DNA of 64,000 nt, from contig JAJTWR010000458.1 in the NCBI GenBank assembly GCA_021613335.1, positions 1,023,501 to 1,087,500 of the forward strand. Reading direction: 5' to 3'. The stretch is from Whitmania pigra (Eukaryota; Annelida; Clitellata; Hirudinida; Haemopidae). The position numbers were made by a program, and so were the translations under genes. A model generated the notes under the pieces. It ran no database searches. It was not told the DNA's origin and worked only from the letters and a program-made list of their open reading frames with translations. This document shows, piece after piece, positions 1 through 25,628 of this stretch (positions are counted from its first letter, which is position 1; every line of letters begins with the position of its first letter).

Positions 1-211
<211 letters not shown>

Positions 212-438
212 TATCACCTCAACTGACATCATCACTGACCAATGCATTTCAGTCATCATATTTGTCAGGCACATTCAGAAAACATCAAAGGTTTTTACAA
301 CCATCTCCATCATCATCGTCCTCATCGTTGTCGTCTCCACCATCATCACCGTCATCATCATCATCCTCATCATCATCGTCATCATTATCATCATCATCAT
401 CGTCGTCGTCATCGTCATCCTCGCCTCCTCCGGGGCAG

Positions 439-1599
<1,161 letters not shown>

Positions 1600-1635
1600 G
1601 TTAGGAAATGGCTTGTTTGAATTTGATGTTGTTTT

Positions 1636-1664
1636 CCTTCTTATTCTTCTTCTTATTCTTCTTC

Positions 1665-1744
<80 letters not shown>
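1636..1744. repeat. (TTC)n/(TTA)n compound microsatellite
   Basis: A TTC tract passing directly into a TTA tract, downstream of the second SLC10-like exon. From here to about 3036 the sequence is AT-rich with scattered short TTA repeats; I see no gene in it. Confidence 0.9.
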
Positions 1745-1745
<1 letters not shown>

Positions 1746-3036
1746 GTGGGTGATAAATTGAACCAGTGAATGAAATTAATTCATCTTCTGTCGAGAGCCA
1801 TCGAGGCATGGAATGCATTGGAAAGGGTGTGGATTTAGTCCTGGTTATTCACATGAAAAGGATGCTCATTTGATGCAATCCTGCCGCATTATTAATTTAA
1901 TTAAATGATTCATTACTCTACTATTTTTTAAATTTTATTTATTATATTACTATTATTAATGTTATTTTTAATTATTATTATTATTGTTATTAATATTAAT
2001 GTTATTATTATTATTTTTATTAATGATTGATTTAGTAATTTAAACACTACTTATAAATTCTAATCAGTAGAGATCCATTCCTCAGTGTCATCGTTAGCAT
2101 CTTGCAAAAGCTGCTCCAATTGATGCAAGCCATCTTTCAATGCCGTCATTTTCTCCCGATCATTTCCCGCCAGATAAGAGCAGACGTCTTAATAATCACA
2201 TTTTACGACCCACCTTTGCACTCTGAACCAATTCTGGGAACTATCATTTAGTCCGGCAATTGAATTAACACAAAGAAGTTTTCAATGTTTACGCGAGACG
2301 CTAATTATAGCCGAGGGGAAAAATTATGACCTTGGAATATCAATAATTGGTGAATAATTATAAATGATTAGTAACAATACTTATTAACCAATAACCAGTA
2401 ATAATTGGTGAATAATTGTAAATGGTAAATAATTATAATTAATAGTTGTAACATTGAATAATCATTACTTTAAATTAATTACAATGGGTTAATAATTATT
2501 AGTATAAAATAATTAACATTGGTAAATATTAATATTTAAGACTTTAAAAGGAACTCCTTCTTTCTCAATTCCTGCAACGATTTCCAACAAAAAGAAATTA
2601 TTTTCCTTTTCTTCCAAGTTTTCGAGCCAGTGAAACGTAAACAAACGTGACCCAGTCAATGTTAAAAATGACCTAATTTCGTATTTAAAACGTCTTTTCC
2701 TGCTGAGAGCGTAAATTCGGTTGTTGTTTTAATTTTGCTCAATTTATTGGTTTCCTTCAATTTCAAACCGACCAATCAGAAGGCTGTCCATTGAGAAATA
2801 GTGTAACTGAAACTGTTCCCATGAGATCTAATATAAATGATGCTTTTTTTTTATTGATTATTATTTCGTACAAATTTATACCAATTATTGACTTAAAACA
2901 TTATTAATAATATTCAATAATAATTTTAGCGGGCATGAATTTTCTTTTGTTTGTATTTAGCCAATTTTTTGCTAAATTTTATGAGTGCCTTATGTATCCG
3001 ACATGATGTGATCGGGCACTTTTTAATCGTTCCACC

Positions 3037-4200
3037 CAGTGCCGGATTAAGCCGTTGGGTGGTCCTGGACCCATTTGGAAGGGAGACCCCCCTTTCCAAT
3101 TCTCCATAGTGCACACATCACAACACCACATACTAGTAACCTAATATATAAATAATACACTTTTAGTTAGGAAATACTGAACGGGAACTTTTCTTCCACT
3201 GACAGTTATTACCAAATAATTATAACCAAGTAAATATGGCTAAAATCATAGAATGAATGAAGTTATCACTTATCATTAATACACTCCTGATTACAGTCCA
3301 GATACTTTTCTAGATTTCCGTGTGGCAAACTTGCTGATGATGTCACGCAATATGTCTGACTCGATGCTCATGAATTAAGCCAAATTAAGTCGTGCCTGTT
3401 TCGTTGATGTTCGTAATCGGTTCTCAATTAATTTTAAAATGAGATGGCGCCACTGCAGTCTGATAGCATCAAAATAAGATGCATCTGTAGAGCTATCAAT
3501 GTTTTGGGAAAGTGTCCTGCAAACTTATCCTTATAAGTATTCTTATCTTGTCCTTATCTATTAGAAATTTGTTCCAGTGCATCCTTAATCTGTTGATGGT
3601 CATGCTGAAGTGCCTTTGTTGCGTCAGCTCTGCAGGACCAACGTGTTCTTGTGACGTTATTATTTGAGAATCAATGATGGAACAGCATGTTTCGACGCCT
3701 CAGACAAAAGTTGATGCGTTGAAATTGTGACGAAAACAAACAGCTTCTCAATGAAGTCAAAAAATTGTTCAAAAGTCGAACATCATTCCATAGCATTTTC
3801 CCAATCAAGTTTAATAAGAATGGGATGTACAAGGAATCCAGGACACAAGACAGTTTTTCTCTGTCGCTTTGGCTTGTAGACCATTGTACTAGCCACTCAT
3901 TGCAGATGCATTGTACTAGCCACTCATTGCAGATGCATTGTACTAGCCACTCATTGCTTATGCATTGTACTAGCCACTCATTGCTTATGCATTGTACTAG
4001 CCACTCATTGCAGATGCATTGTACTAGCCACTCATTGCAGATGCATTGTCGTAGCTTTGCCCGCGATAGTTTCCCAGGTCTTGATCATGTATCTTCAGAA
4101 ATTCCATCAAAGCGTTGATCATCTCTTGAGTTCCATGGTCTTTGTTTGCCATGAATGCTTCAAAGCGTTCCACTGGGCCATCTTTCTCAGTGTATCTCCA
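3037..4200 (-). mobile_element. Decayed hAT-type (DUF4371-like) transposon
   Basis: Reading the minus strand from 4200 downward gives recognisable but broken pieces of the transposase of hAT-type elements related to ZMYM/ZBED host genes: a KDGPVERFEAF piece, MINALMEFLKIH, then LGNYRGQSYDNASAMSG (the RGQ-YDNA-MSG motif of that family), GLQAKATEKN, a WIPCTSHS piece and an FEQFFDFIEKL piece. In-frame stops and frame changes separate them. At 3037 the plus strand reads CAGTGCCGGATTAAG, which resembles a hAT terminal inverted repeat and may be the 3' end. I did not find a matching terminus beyond 4200, so the other end is lost or diverged. The element is a relic and cannot be active. Confidence 0.6.
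3883..4044. repeat. 27-bp minisatellite within transposase relic
   Basis: Six consecutive copies of a 27-bp unit beginning ATTGTACTAGCCACTCATTG. Copies differ only at a CAG/CTT position. The unit is nine codons long and lies exactly on the NASAMSG coding segment of the decayed hAT transposase, so it is an expansion of that short coding stretch. Confidence 0.9.
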
Positions 4201-4318
4201 TGCAAGCTATAAAATCAGATTAAGAAGGAGCAAATGAATTTCAAAGTAGGTTTCTGTGGTATATAAGCAGGATACTTTTAAGAAAATTTATTTTTAGTTT
4301 ATTTTTGATAGTTTAGTG

Positions 4319-4470
4319 ATGGGTAGACCTAAAAACCTTTGTTCGAAAATGAGAGGGAGAAGATTGAGGCCTTCAGGAAATCCAAATATTCGAGATCGAA
4401 GATTGCTAAAGAGCTCAACTGGTCCTTACCAGCTATTTGTAATTACATGGCAAAAGATGTCTTGAAATAA
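4319..4470 (+). mobile_element. Tc1/mariner-like N-terminal HTH fragment
   Basis: The frame starts MGRPK, is shifted once, then continues KIEAFRKSKYSRSKIAKELN followed by SLPAICNYMAKD and a stop. This has the pattern of the first helix-turn-helix of Tc1-like transposases. The fragment is about 50 codons; the catalytic DDE part is absent. It is a relic, called from a short stretch. Confidence 0.45.
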
Positions 4471-4648
4471 TAGAAAAGAAAGAAAACATAATTTCATATT
4501 AAATAACTTTATGTATATAAAAATAAATTTTTATTGTCATTAATGTCTTTTGAGGTTTACTTCCTATCTTTTTTTGGCACCGCAAAAACACATTTTTGGG
4601 ATTTTTTTACTAATTTGCATAGCACGATAAAATTAAAAATATTTCACA

Positions 4649-4765
4649 TGCATATAAAAGAATTTAACATGCATAATAAAAGAATTTAACATGCAAAATA
4701 AAAGAATTTAACATGCATATAAAAGAATTTAACATGCATATAAAAGAATTTAACACGCATAATAA
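4649..4765. repeat. 21-22-bp tandem repeat
   Basis: Six copies of a unit reading CATGCATATAAAAGAATTTA or its CATAATAAA variant. It is AT-rich, noncoding, and flanked by ordinary AT-rich sequence. Confidence 0.85.
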
Positions 4766-4983
4766 AATAATTCACTTCATCGATGAAAATAATTTTCAAA
4801 CTTCCTTGCCACTTCCTGCGACGTCAGCAGACGGAGAAGTGAAGAGTGAATTGAATTTAGAATTAAAAAATAAATTATTCAAAATAATTAAATTAAAAAC
4901 TTAAATAAACAAAGTTCTCGTTGAAGCCCGTAGCACGTGATGTAGTGGACTTAACTGTTGTTGAAGATGTTAATGATCGCTAA

Positions 4984-5233
4984 CAATGATGACGACGATG
5001 ACAATGATAATGATTGTGACGATGTCAACGGCGACGACGATGATAATGATGATAATAATGATGATAATGATGATATTAATGATGATAATGATGATAGTGA
5101 TGATAATGATGATGATAATGATGATAATAATGATGATAATGATGATAATGATGATAATAATGATGATAATGATGATAATAATGATAATAATGATGATAAT
5201 GATGATAATGATGATGATAATGATGATAATGAT
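4984..5233. repeat. (GAT)n-type imperfect microsatellite
   Basis: About 250 bp of GAT/AAT/GAC triplets. It is open in several frames on both strands (poly-Asp/Asn one way, poly-Ile the other), as expected for a triplet repeat. I see no splice sites or conserved peptide. Confidence 0.9.
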
Positions 5234-6290
5234 GGTCTTCTTAAAACGAGCCATTAGCGTTTTGATTGAGACGGAAAAATGATTGACCGAACTTTGATGT
5301 CAGCGGAAATGAAGATTGAACGATGTCTCTTAATTGTTCAGAAAAAAAAAACTGGAAAAATGTTCAGAAAAATAAAACTTTGTAAGTTTAAAAATGCAAA
5401 TTCAGTGATTAACGTTTAATATTCTGTTTTGTTGGAAAATCATATTTTTTCTATATTTATCGGAGCATTTAAAAAAAGTTTCATTTGTTTTAAAAAATAA
5501 ATTCGTATTTTATTGCACTTCGTATCATGACTAATAATCCTGTTCTTGTAGATTTGTGATGCTATCAGTTTGCGCATTCATCCGTTTGACAACTCATGTG
5601 TAACGTTTTCACGCCTCGCTGGATTCGCCGAGTTTGGTTTTCAATCATGCGGCTTTCAGAACGCTATTGTCAGTTGGATGTTCCGAACGAGTGGACTTGT
5701 TGATGGCGAAGAAATGAAATTAATTGAATATAAATAAGTATTACTTTACAACAAAATAATGGGGAGTTGTCGTTATTTACAAGGGATTAATAGAGAATTA
5801 TAAAAATTTACGAGGAAATAGTAAGGAATTATTTCAGGTTTAAGATAAAGAAATGATAAAATATAAATTAATGGTAATGATTTTTAAGTTAAGCCTATTT
5901 AGAAAAAATTTGCGACTAATTATGTCACATAATAAAATTGTCATTTATTTATGAATAAAAATAATTTAAACAATATTTTGAAACAAATATCAAATACAAT
6001 TTTTCTTAAAATAATAACGAATATGTTGCTAATCTACTCTTTTTTCAGAATCCGTTCAATTAATTATTTTAAAACGTAATTCCAGAAAAATTAAAAAATC
6101 ACAAAAAATATTTGATTTCGAAACGAAAAAGGTTTTATTGTTCTGAAGTTGTTTCGAGTGAAAAGTAAAAAAACATCTGGAATAACAGCTGAACGACAGA
6201 AGATGGATGGAACGTAACAAGAAGGAATGATAGACACAGAAAGATTTAGAAACTCATTCGATGTCAGGAAGAGATAGGCAAGCAGATTTC

Positions 6291-6520
6291 AATTTTACGC
6301 ATCGCTTCCGGGGTCGCGACCTCGCATTGGATGGCGGCCATGTTGTTGCACGTCAACTTCCGGTGTTGAACAACTGAATTTGAGGAGGAAATGATGTCAC
6401 AATGACGAATGATTGTGACGTCAGACACGCATTTCGAGCACATAAATAGCTCGTTAGAATCCCATTCGCTCTATCCTGACGATTTGAGATGGCGCTTTTA
6501 TGCTTCATCGCTAGATGGCA
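6291..6520. promoter_or_regulatory. Promoter-like patch without an assigned gene
   Basis: This patch is distinctly more GC-rich than its surroundings. It holds two ETS-type CTTCCGG sites (about 6307 and 6358), a GATGGCGGCCATG matching the YY1 consensus (about 6333-6345), and a full palindromic CRE, TGACGTCA, at 6416-6423. Such a set is typical of housekeeping promoters. I found no convincing exon next to it on either strand, so the transcript it might serve is unknown. From 5240 to 6290 and from 6521 to 7220 I see nothing else. Confidence 0.35.
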
Positions 6521-7227
6521 GGTGATATATTTTTTTAAAGTAATTTTTATTTCATATTTTATTTAATGCGTCGCAATGATTTAATGCGTCGCGTTTAAAT
6601 GAGAATCTGAGGCTGAGCGATGGTTCGGTGAACGAATAATTTGATTTCATTGGTTTGAGATTTATTGACTAAGTGACATTTATAATAACATTATTAATTA
6701 TATAACATGACTAAATAACATTGAGTTGTGTAATTATGCATTTAATCATAAATTAAATACAAAAAATATTCTAATTACCAAATATAATTCATAATATTAA
6801 CTTTAATTTTACATTTAAATCTGATGTGTAAATTGTAGATTAACGAAATGTGCAACCACCTCACAAAATCAGAACAGTGATTCAAATGTGACAAGTGACC
6901 TGATCTTGAAACTATTTTCAAATGTTCTCGATGATTTAAATCACAACAATTTGAAGTGTTGCGAGTAATTATAAAATTTAAAAGGAAAACTGAATTAATA
7001 ATCATTTGCCAAAAATGAAATTATATTAAGGATATTCTATTATTTAAAAGATAAAGTTCCCAATTTAAAGAGCAGACCTTGACATATCGTGACGAGAATG
7101 TATAAGTTTCCGAACTTTTCTGCCAAGAAATAATTGCCGGATGAAAGGAGGGAAGAACAGGTGGAAGGAAAAATGGAAAAATGCACCACACGACGAGTTG
7201 ATTGGAAATGATCCTCCTCCATTTGCA

Positions 7228-7505
<278 letters not shown>

Positions 7506-8276
7506 CCATTTCATTCTCGATTATTTCGCAGAAAGAAAAAATGCCTGAAAATTGAACGCAAAGTAAGTCCCATCCGGATTATCCATGATTACATCACATT
7601 TTGACGTGATCTTAATCGGACTTAATCTTTATAGATCTCGCACTTTGTTGGCTCTTGAAATTTATTTATTATCAAACTTTATTTAAAACTCGATCGTGTT
7701 CAAACTCTTAAATTTTATTTTAATTTAAATTAATATTTAAATTAATTCTAATTAATATATAAATTAGAATCTTTGTTATGCATCAACTAAAGATTCAAAC
7801 AAATTCATCCGGTTCAGATCATATAATGTTTAAAAAAAAGAAATATTGATAATAAATATTGGTGATATATTGATGAAAAAAAAAAATTTATTGGTAATAA
7901 AAGGTAAATATGGTTGAATAAAAAAGAAATAATGATTATAAAATATCGGAGATTTATTGAAAAGAAATTTTGATTACAGAAAAAACCCTGGAAAATGGAC
8001 ATTTCCTTCGTGATAAATTTTCAGATGCAATCCTAATAGCATCTGACCAACGAAGCGTGGCGCTTAAGAGCGTATTAATACGTCTAGCTGGTATAATAAA
8101 ATATATAACTGCGTCGCGCTGTCTTGCGCCGACCGACGTTGCGTTTACGCTTGCATTGGCGCTCATGATTTACGTGGAAGGATTTTGCAAATGAAGCGAT
8201 TACTTGGGGATCGTTTGTGTACAATGCGAGGCCATTTGGAACTGGAGAGGTTTGGCTTGGGCGGGATTGGTGCTGA

Positions 8277-8347
8277 GTTGTTCTTGTTGTTATTGTTGTC
8301 GTTGTTCTTGTTGTTATTGTTGTCGTTGTCGTCGTCGTTGTTGTTGT

Positions 8348-8380
<33 letters not shown>

Positions 8381-8505
8381 CGTCGTCGTTGTTGTCGTTG
8401 ATGTTGTTGCCGTTGTTGTTGTTGTTGTCGTCGTTGTTGATGTTGTTGTTGTCGTTGTTGATGTTGTTGTTGTCGTTGTTGATGTTGCTGTTGTTGTTGT
8501 TGTGT
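8277..8505. repeat. (GTT/GTC)n imperfect microsatellite
   Basis: About 225 bp of GTT and GTC triplets, with GAT interruptions. It gives poly-Leu, poly-Gln and poly-Asn frames and no gene. The region between it and the repeat at 10205 holds only short GAAT/GAAC tetranucleotide runs (8695-8740, 9395-9450) and AT-rich direct repeats (9890-10040). Confidence 0.9.
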
Positions 8506-10204
8506 GACATTCACATTGACATTCACATCCGTCTCATAACGTAGAGACGTTATAACGTTTCCGGTTTCCAGCGATAAGACTGAGAAAAATGGTTTCGTTG
8601 GACTGGGATTGCAATAATACGACTGAAGGTGTTTAAGTTGTGAAAAGAAATTCTGGAGAGAAATGAAGAATCACTGAGGAAAGCAGGATAGAATGAATGA
8701 ATTACATAATTAATTTATGAATGAATGAATTAATTAATGAAAGACAGCTTTTCTAGAACACTTTGGGTGGAGACCACACATTGGAACAGGTGGGCGGAAA
8801 GTGGTAAATTACTAAAATAGTTGTTTAAAATATTAAATTAAAATACATTTTTTAGTTTTTAAATAATTTTTTTATTGATTTTTATTTTATAATATACTTT
8901 CCATTTATATTTTCCAAATGACGGGAAGGGCCATGATTAACATAAATTGATTAACAAACGCAGATAATTCTAAAAGTATTCCGGTGTAATCAAAACCTAG
9001 ACATTGTGATGACGTGAAATATTGTTGTCAAACAATGCTTTGTGTGAATGTTTGTGATTAAATAAAAATATTTATTAGATTTCACGAATAAAGGAATTTA
9101 TGTGAATAAATAAATTTTATGCCATTTTATCTCATCTCTGACGACTTTGGCGCATGTTTGATTGTCTCAACAACAACAACAACAACAATTAATTAAAGAA
9201 GGCACATGCTGAAGATAAGCGCTGAGTAAACCACAATGAATAGTATTGAAATAAGTCTGATTTAAATGGTTTGTTAAATAACTTGTTGAAAATCTTTAAA
9301 AATAACACGAACGAACGTATCGGAGAAGGAAGAAATAAATCATGGCTCAGCGATAAGATTAGTCTTCAACAAACATGAACTTCTTCGAACCACCCGCTTG
9401 AACGAACGAACGAATGAATGAATGAATTAATGAATGAATTAACGAACGAATGAATGAAGTAATGATTGAATGACATAATAAATAATGCTTAAATGAAAGT
9501 CGATAGCATGTCTTAGAGCGTTGATGCTTTGTTGAGGAAGACCTCCCAGAAGGAAGTCTCCATGTTTCCAGGAGCCCTCATCCAATGGAAGTCTCCAACT
9601 AATGAGCAGTTTGAAGAAAAAGTCTCCAAACATTCTAAATTGTTGGCCATGCGTTCAAGCGTGCCAGGTTTCGATGCAAAGTCTAAATTAAATAAATTCA
9701 TTTTACCCATTTGCTCGTTTTTTATCTTTACATTTTTTCTGCCTTCTTTCTATCCATTCATTCTATCATTCATTTTCTTGTCCATCCTTCCATCCATCCA
9801 TCCGTCCGTCCATCTTCAAGGGCAGTAACTGTTCGATTCTCATTGCATCTTTTGATGTGTTTATGGTATGTAGATCATCTCTCATGAATATGCAAATAAT
9901 AATAATAATATTATTATTTAATATAAGTTTTATATTAAAATAACAATAATATTATTATTTAATATAAATTTTATATATATTTAATATATATAATATTATT
10001 ATTTAATATAAGCTTTATATTATAATAATATTATTATTATTAGTAGTATTACGATTGTTTTTAGTTCTGGTACAATAATGCAATTGCACATTGTGTTATT
10101 CTGAACTTCATATAAATAAACCTATATAGCCGACAAACTCACGGTATAACAACGAATTTGGGTTGTTTGAAATGACAAATGCATGCAATAAGAACATGAG
10201 CGCG

Positions 10205-10970
10205 CACTTCTATCGGTTGTATCATTTGTATCAGTTGTATCATTTGTATCCGTTGCATCATTTGTATCAGTTGCACTATTTGCATCATTTGTATCAGTTG
10301 TATCATTTGTATCAGTTGCACCATTTGCATCAGTTGTATCATTTGTATCAGTTGCACCATTTGCATCATTTGTATCAGTTGCACTATTTGTATCAGTTGC
10401 ATCATTTGTATCAGTTGCACTATTTGGATCATTTGTATCAGTTGTACCATTTGTATCAGTTGTATCATTTGTATCAGTTGTATCAGTTGCATCATTTGTA
10501 TCAGTTGTATCATTTGCATCATTTGTATCAGTTGTATCATTTGTATCAGTTGCACCATTTGCATCAGTTGTATCATTTGTATCATTTGTATCAGTTGCAC
10601 CATTTGTATCAGTTGCACCATTTGCATCATTTGTATCATTTGTATCATTTGTATCAGTTGTATCAGTTGTATCATTTGCATCATTTGTATCAGTTGCATC
10701 ATTTGTATCAGTTGTATCATTTGTATCAGTTGCACCATTTGCATCATTTGTATCAGTTGCACTATTTGGATCATTTGTATCAGTTGTATCATTTGTATCA
10801 GTTGCATAATTTGTATCAGTTGCACCATTTGTATTGATTTGTGTAAGTTACATCATATGTATCGATTGCATCATTTATATCAGTGGCATAATTTGTATCA
10901 TTTGTATCGATTGCATAATTTGTATCATTTGTATCGATTGCATAATTTGTATAATTTGTATCAGTTGCAT
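10205..10970. repeat. 9-bp-unit minisatellite, about 760 bp
   Basis: A long array of 9-bp units alternating mainly CATTTGTAT and CAGTTGTAT with CAC/CAT/GAT variants. It is open on both strands for more than 220 codons because the unit is a multiple of three and lacks stops; the peptides (HLYQL- and MIQLIQ-type) have no signal peptide, domain or splice context. I treat it as noncoding satellite. Confidence 0.9.
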
Positions 10971-11332
10971 GGACACTTCAACAAGACTTGCGTGTCATCA
11001 GGCGAATAAAAACTCTGGTTTCCTTTTCAGCACACAATTGCCTCACGAGAATTTCCTCGTCTATTTACTTTTACCGACTGTTCTTCCATCCTTCCATACG
11101 TCCGTTAAGATCTTCATTTCATTCCACATTTCCCACCATGACCACCCATGATCGCAATCTTCCGTCTCAACCTCTTATCGTAATTCTTCCGCGGGTTGTG
11201 AACTTTGTGAACTCTCAACTGAACCTTAAAGATAGTTCAGGCAAGGTCATTAAGTGGATTACTTTGAAAAACGAAAATATGTCCTTACAACGTCATTGGC
11301 CGTGTAACGTCAGGTATCGCTGCCGCCGACCT

Positions 11333-11760
11333 AAATCATCATCATCATCGTCACCGTCACCGTCATCATCGTCATCTTAATCGTCATCATCGTCGTCGTA
11401 TTTATTACCTTTGCAAAAATATTTTTTGTTTTTAAATTGAAATTTAAAAATCCAATTTTAATTTTGCTTCTTAATTACTTTATGCTAATTAATTCTTTCG
11501 CTATAATTAAAGACCGACAGCCTTCGTCATCATCATCATCATCAGAGGAACTTGCTCTTCTCCTTACAACCATCAGATTTGCTGAACCTGATGGCACATA
11601 CTGAACCGAACATTAAAATAATTATGAAAATATACAGTATCGTGATGGGGGTGTCAAGTGATGGTGTTGGCGATTATAGCGATTGCAATGGTAATGACGA
11701 TAATCTTACCAACGGCGATGATGATGATGATGACATTACCGGATAAACAACGACAACAAC
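11333..11760. other. Intergenic or intronic, short ATC/GAT tracts
   Basis: This segment has short CATCAT/GTCATC tracts at 11337-11400 and 11530-11542 and a GAT run at 11718-11730. A following open frame at about 11771-12088 has an acceptor-like TTACAACAG before it, but its peptide does not match the expected missing core of an SLC10 protein, so I leave it unassigned. Confidence 0.5.
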
Positions 11761-12173
11761 TTTACAACAGGTGTGCATAGCTCTGTCAGAAATCATGGAA
11801 CGCTGTGACCTCAGCGTGGTGGGTTCGAACCTTCACTCCTCCGCGTTCTCAGATGGTCTGGCAATTTTGGCAACCTTCAGGAATCGAGACAGAGCTCCGC
11901 AAGCAGCCGTTCTCATCTTCATAGACAACCTCGTTTCGATTGGTTTGAAATTTTTCTCTCCTCGATGTGCCAATCGCTCAGACTACTGTATTTCCGTTGT
12001 CAGACATTTGCAACATTTCCGCTGTTCTTTCGTTTCATTTCTGAATCAATTTTCGAGGGATTGTTGTAAATTTTATTTTATTGTTTAACTACCGGTGGTT
12101 ATTCAGGAATTATTGTTTTATTCGTTAATTAATTATTTATTAATTTAGTTTCTTAACAACTTCAGTTCACCAG

Positions 12174-13139
12174 GTTATTGCTCCTCGACTCTTGAACTTC
12201 ATGTCAAAATCGAGGAAATCACCTCAGCACATTCCCAGCTATTCCGTCCCATTTGAATCCATCATTTTCATAGTCGGACTTCCGCTGTTTGGTCTCCTCA
12301 TCTACTTATTCAAGCGCCACTTCTCAAACTTCAGCTTGATACTTCGAGGGAGGTTTAAGTGGTTGTCAATCTTTACCATGACGACGGCGTTGGCCACGGA
12401 AATCGTCTGCAACCACGAAGCCATCGGTGCTCAGAAGCCAGAGACACTGGCCTTCGGTATAGCGATGTTTTCTTCGACGTTGGTCGTGGCCATAGTAACC
12501 ACGACTCTGATAAAAGCCCTGGTTGTTCCTAGTGTAAATAGACTTCCTCGGACGATGGAGCAGATGAAAAGCGGTTCGACCCACGGCGAACAGCTCACCT
12601 ACTCGAGTTTCTTAGAAGGATTTGCATCCATACTGGCGTTTCTGTCTTCATCCTCCACAATCTGGACGAATAGAATCCTCTCCTCGTACTTAAAAGACGA
12701 CTTGGACGTCCAGCTGGCCTTAGCATTGCCATCGTTGTGCACCATTTGCAGCCTCTTGGTCATCATGTCTGCTCTCCTGAGCGCGGAAATAATAAGCAGA
12801 CGAAGCAGACGACTCATCGATATGCGTAGTTTGTCCATCCCTTCGACTAGTAACGAATTTCCGTCCTCGCGCTGGCAGACGCTGAAATCGAGAAGAGAGG
12901 ATTGCCAATTTGATTACTGCTCCTTACCAATCTCTGCGAGAGGTAAGACTGTTTCGAGGTCAGCAAGTACTGTCAGAATGAAATCGAACGTGATGGAAGT
13001 TCTGAAAAACTGGTGGCGACGCTTGACGGGGAAAAACAGGCAGAACGAGGAACAGGAGGACAAAGGAGCGGACAACCTGGGATTCTTCGAGGCATTTGAT
13101 GAATTGAAGATGGAAAGCAATCAAAGTGATGAATTGTAG
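12174..13139 (+). CDS. SLC10-like transporter, C-terminal exon (partial)
   Basis: A long terminal exon. It follows a CACCAG acceptor at 12168-12173 in frame (VIAPRLLNFMSKS...) and ends at TAG 13137-13139, giving 321 codons. Near its start, SVPFESIIFIVGLPLFGLL matches the pattern of SLC10 proteins in the middle of the membrane domain, an (I/V)P(Y/F) loop followed by a helix ending in a positively charged turn (here FKRH). Several further hydrophobic segments follow, then a hydrophilic, basic and finally acidic tail with SRRSRR and NEEQEDKG. The C-terminal half does not show the conserved E-x-G-x-Q-N site of bile-acid transporters in any form I can see. It may belong to the same gene as the exons at 439-1599, with the core missing or in unrecognised exons between. 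Confidence 0.45.
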   Translation, partial: VIAPRLLNFMSKSRKSPQHIPSYSVPFESIIFIVGLPLFGLLIYLFKRHFSNFSLILRGRFKWLSIFTMTTALATEIVCNHEAIGAQKPETLAFGIAMFSSTLVVAIVTTTLIKALVVPSVNRLPRTMEQMKSGSTHGEQLTYSSFLEGFASILAFLSSSSTIWTNRILSSYLKDDLDVQLALALPSLCTICSLLVIMSALLSAEIISRRSRRLIDMRSLSIPSTSNEFPSSRWQTLKSRREDCQFDYCSLPISARGKTVSRSASTVRMKSNVMEVLKNWWRRLTGKNRQNEEQEDKGADNLGFFEAFDELKMESNQSDEL

Positions 13140-14280
13140 AAGCACCTCAGCCATTTAAAGTTATTTGCGCTTCAGCAGAAAAGAATTACCTTCCGGGGCT
13201 TCAGCTTAGCGAAAGATTAGAAGAAAGATTTTCCTGATTCTCTGAAGTGTGTGATCCTAAATTAATTCAAACGTTTGCTTTCAAACACGCTAGTTACCAC
13301 GCTGAAGTGGACCGTAAACAAGGTCGAAATAAGAATAGAAAGGAGGAGTCAGCTAATTAAATATTCATGAGATTGTAAACGGCAGCTTATAACCCATTAA
13401 GGAAGCAAAAGGCACGTCTGACGAGATCATTTATAACTAATTATTTATTCATTCGCAACGGGCCTGTAAAAAACACGCCAAATGCGTCCAACTTCTACGA
13501 ACCGACGCCATTAAACCAGCCGCAAGGACCACACGAGCAGAGACTGGAATCGACGCACGTTTCCATGACGACGAACACTCATATCGACGGAAAGCAAGAA
13601 AAACGTCGCCAATTCGCCCGGAATGAACGAACAATTGTTGAATGGGATTTCCGACGAAGACAAAAATAGATCGTCAGCTTGTAATTAGATGAACTAGACC
13701 GAGGGTTCAGTCCTTATTACGTCACTCCATGTTAAATCATAATAGAATAAACTCCGACATTGTACACTTTTTATGGTCGTCTTTAAGTCTTGATTAGCAA
13801 GCACATCTCTCAATCTGTCTCCATTGAAAAGTGAAGCAGAATAAGATTGAAAAATTGTAAAACAAGAAGAATTAGCATTAATAACAAACACGTGATGAAT
13901 TGTTCCCGAATCGACTAAGCTACTTTCGACTTCTGAAACAAACAATTGAAATGTGAGTTATCTCACGATGGAAGAACACAGCTTATGTAGAGATATTTTG
14001 TCAACAAATGAACGATCTTAGGGTACAATTGAGTTTATCGATAAGCAGTTGAGTCATACCAATGATAAGACAATAAGAGCTGATGATACTCAGTAAATGT
14101 AAAAAGATAACGTACCATGATATATCACAAAATTATAAACTAAAATAGAAGAAAAACTTAATGAAACTCAATGTTTTTTTAGCTGAGATTACAAGTCTAA
14201 TTCATCCTCTGGTCATCGACATCACCGTCACCGTCTAAATTCATTAGAAATCCTCGAAGGTAAGTTCCGCAGCCAGGTGT
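13140..14280. other. Intergenic between convergent genes
   Basis: This is the gap between the stop of the plus-strand SLC10-like exon and the stop of the minus-strand CYFIP gene. I see no coding exon, RNA gene or notable repeat, only short open frames without similarity. Confidence 0.6.

Positions 14281-25628
<11,348 letters not shown>

Noticed and set aside
3883..4044. CRISPR-like array of regular repeats
   Set aside because: Units are directly adjacent with no variable spacers, the genome is eukaryotic, and the unit derives from a transposase codon stretch.
9529..9710. Overlapping opposite-strand open frames at 9.5-9.8 kb
   Set aside because: Neither has splice context or recognisable motifs, and the plus-strand frame runs into low-complexity CCAT repeats.
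10139..10837. Two overlapping 220-codon repeat proteins on opposite strands
   Set aside because: The 9-bp unit lacks stops, so openness is automatic; no signal, splice or domain evidence.
11771..12088. Exon carrying the missing SLC10 core
   Set aside because: It has an acceptor-like upstream sequence but the peptide lacks the GG-x-SN and ExGxQN features and its order does not fit the following exon.
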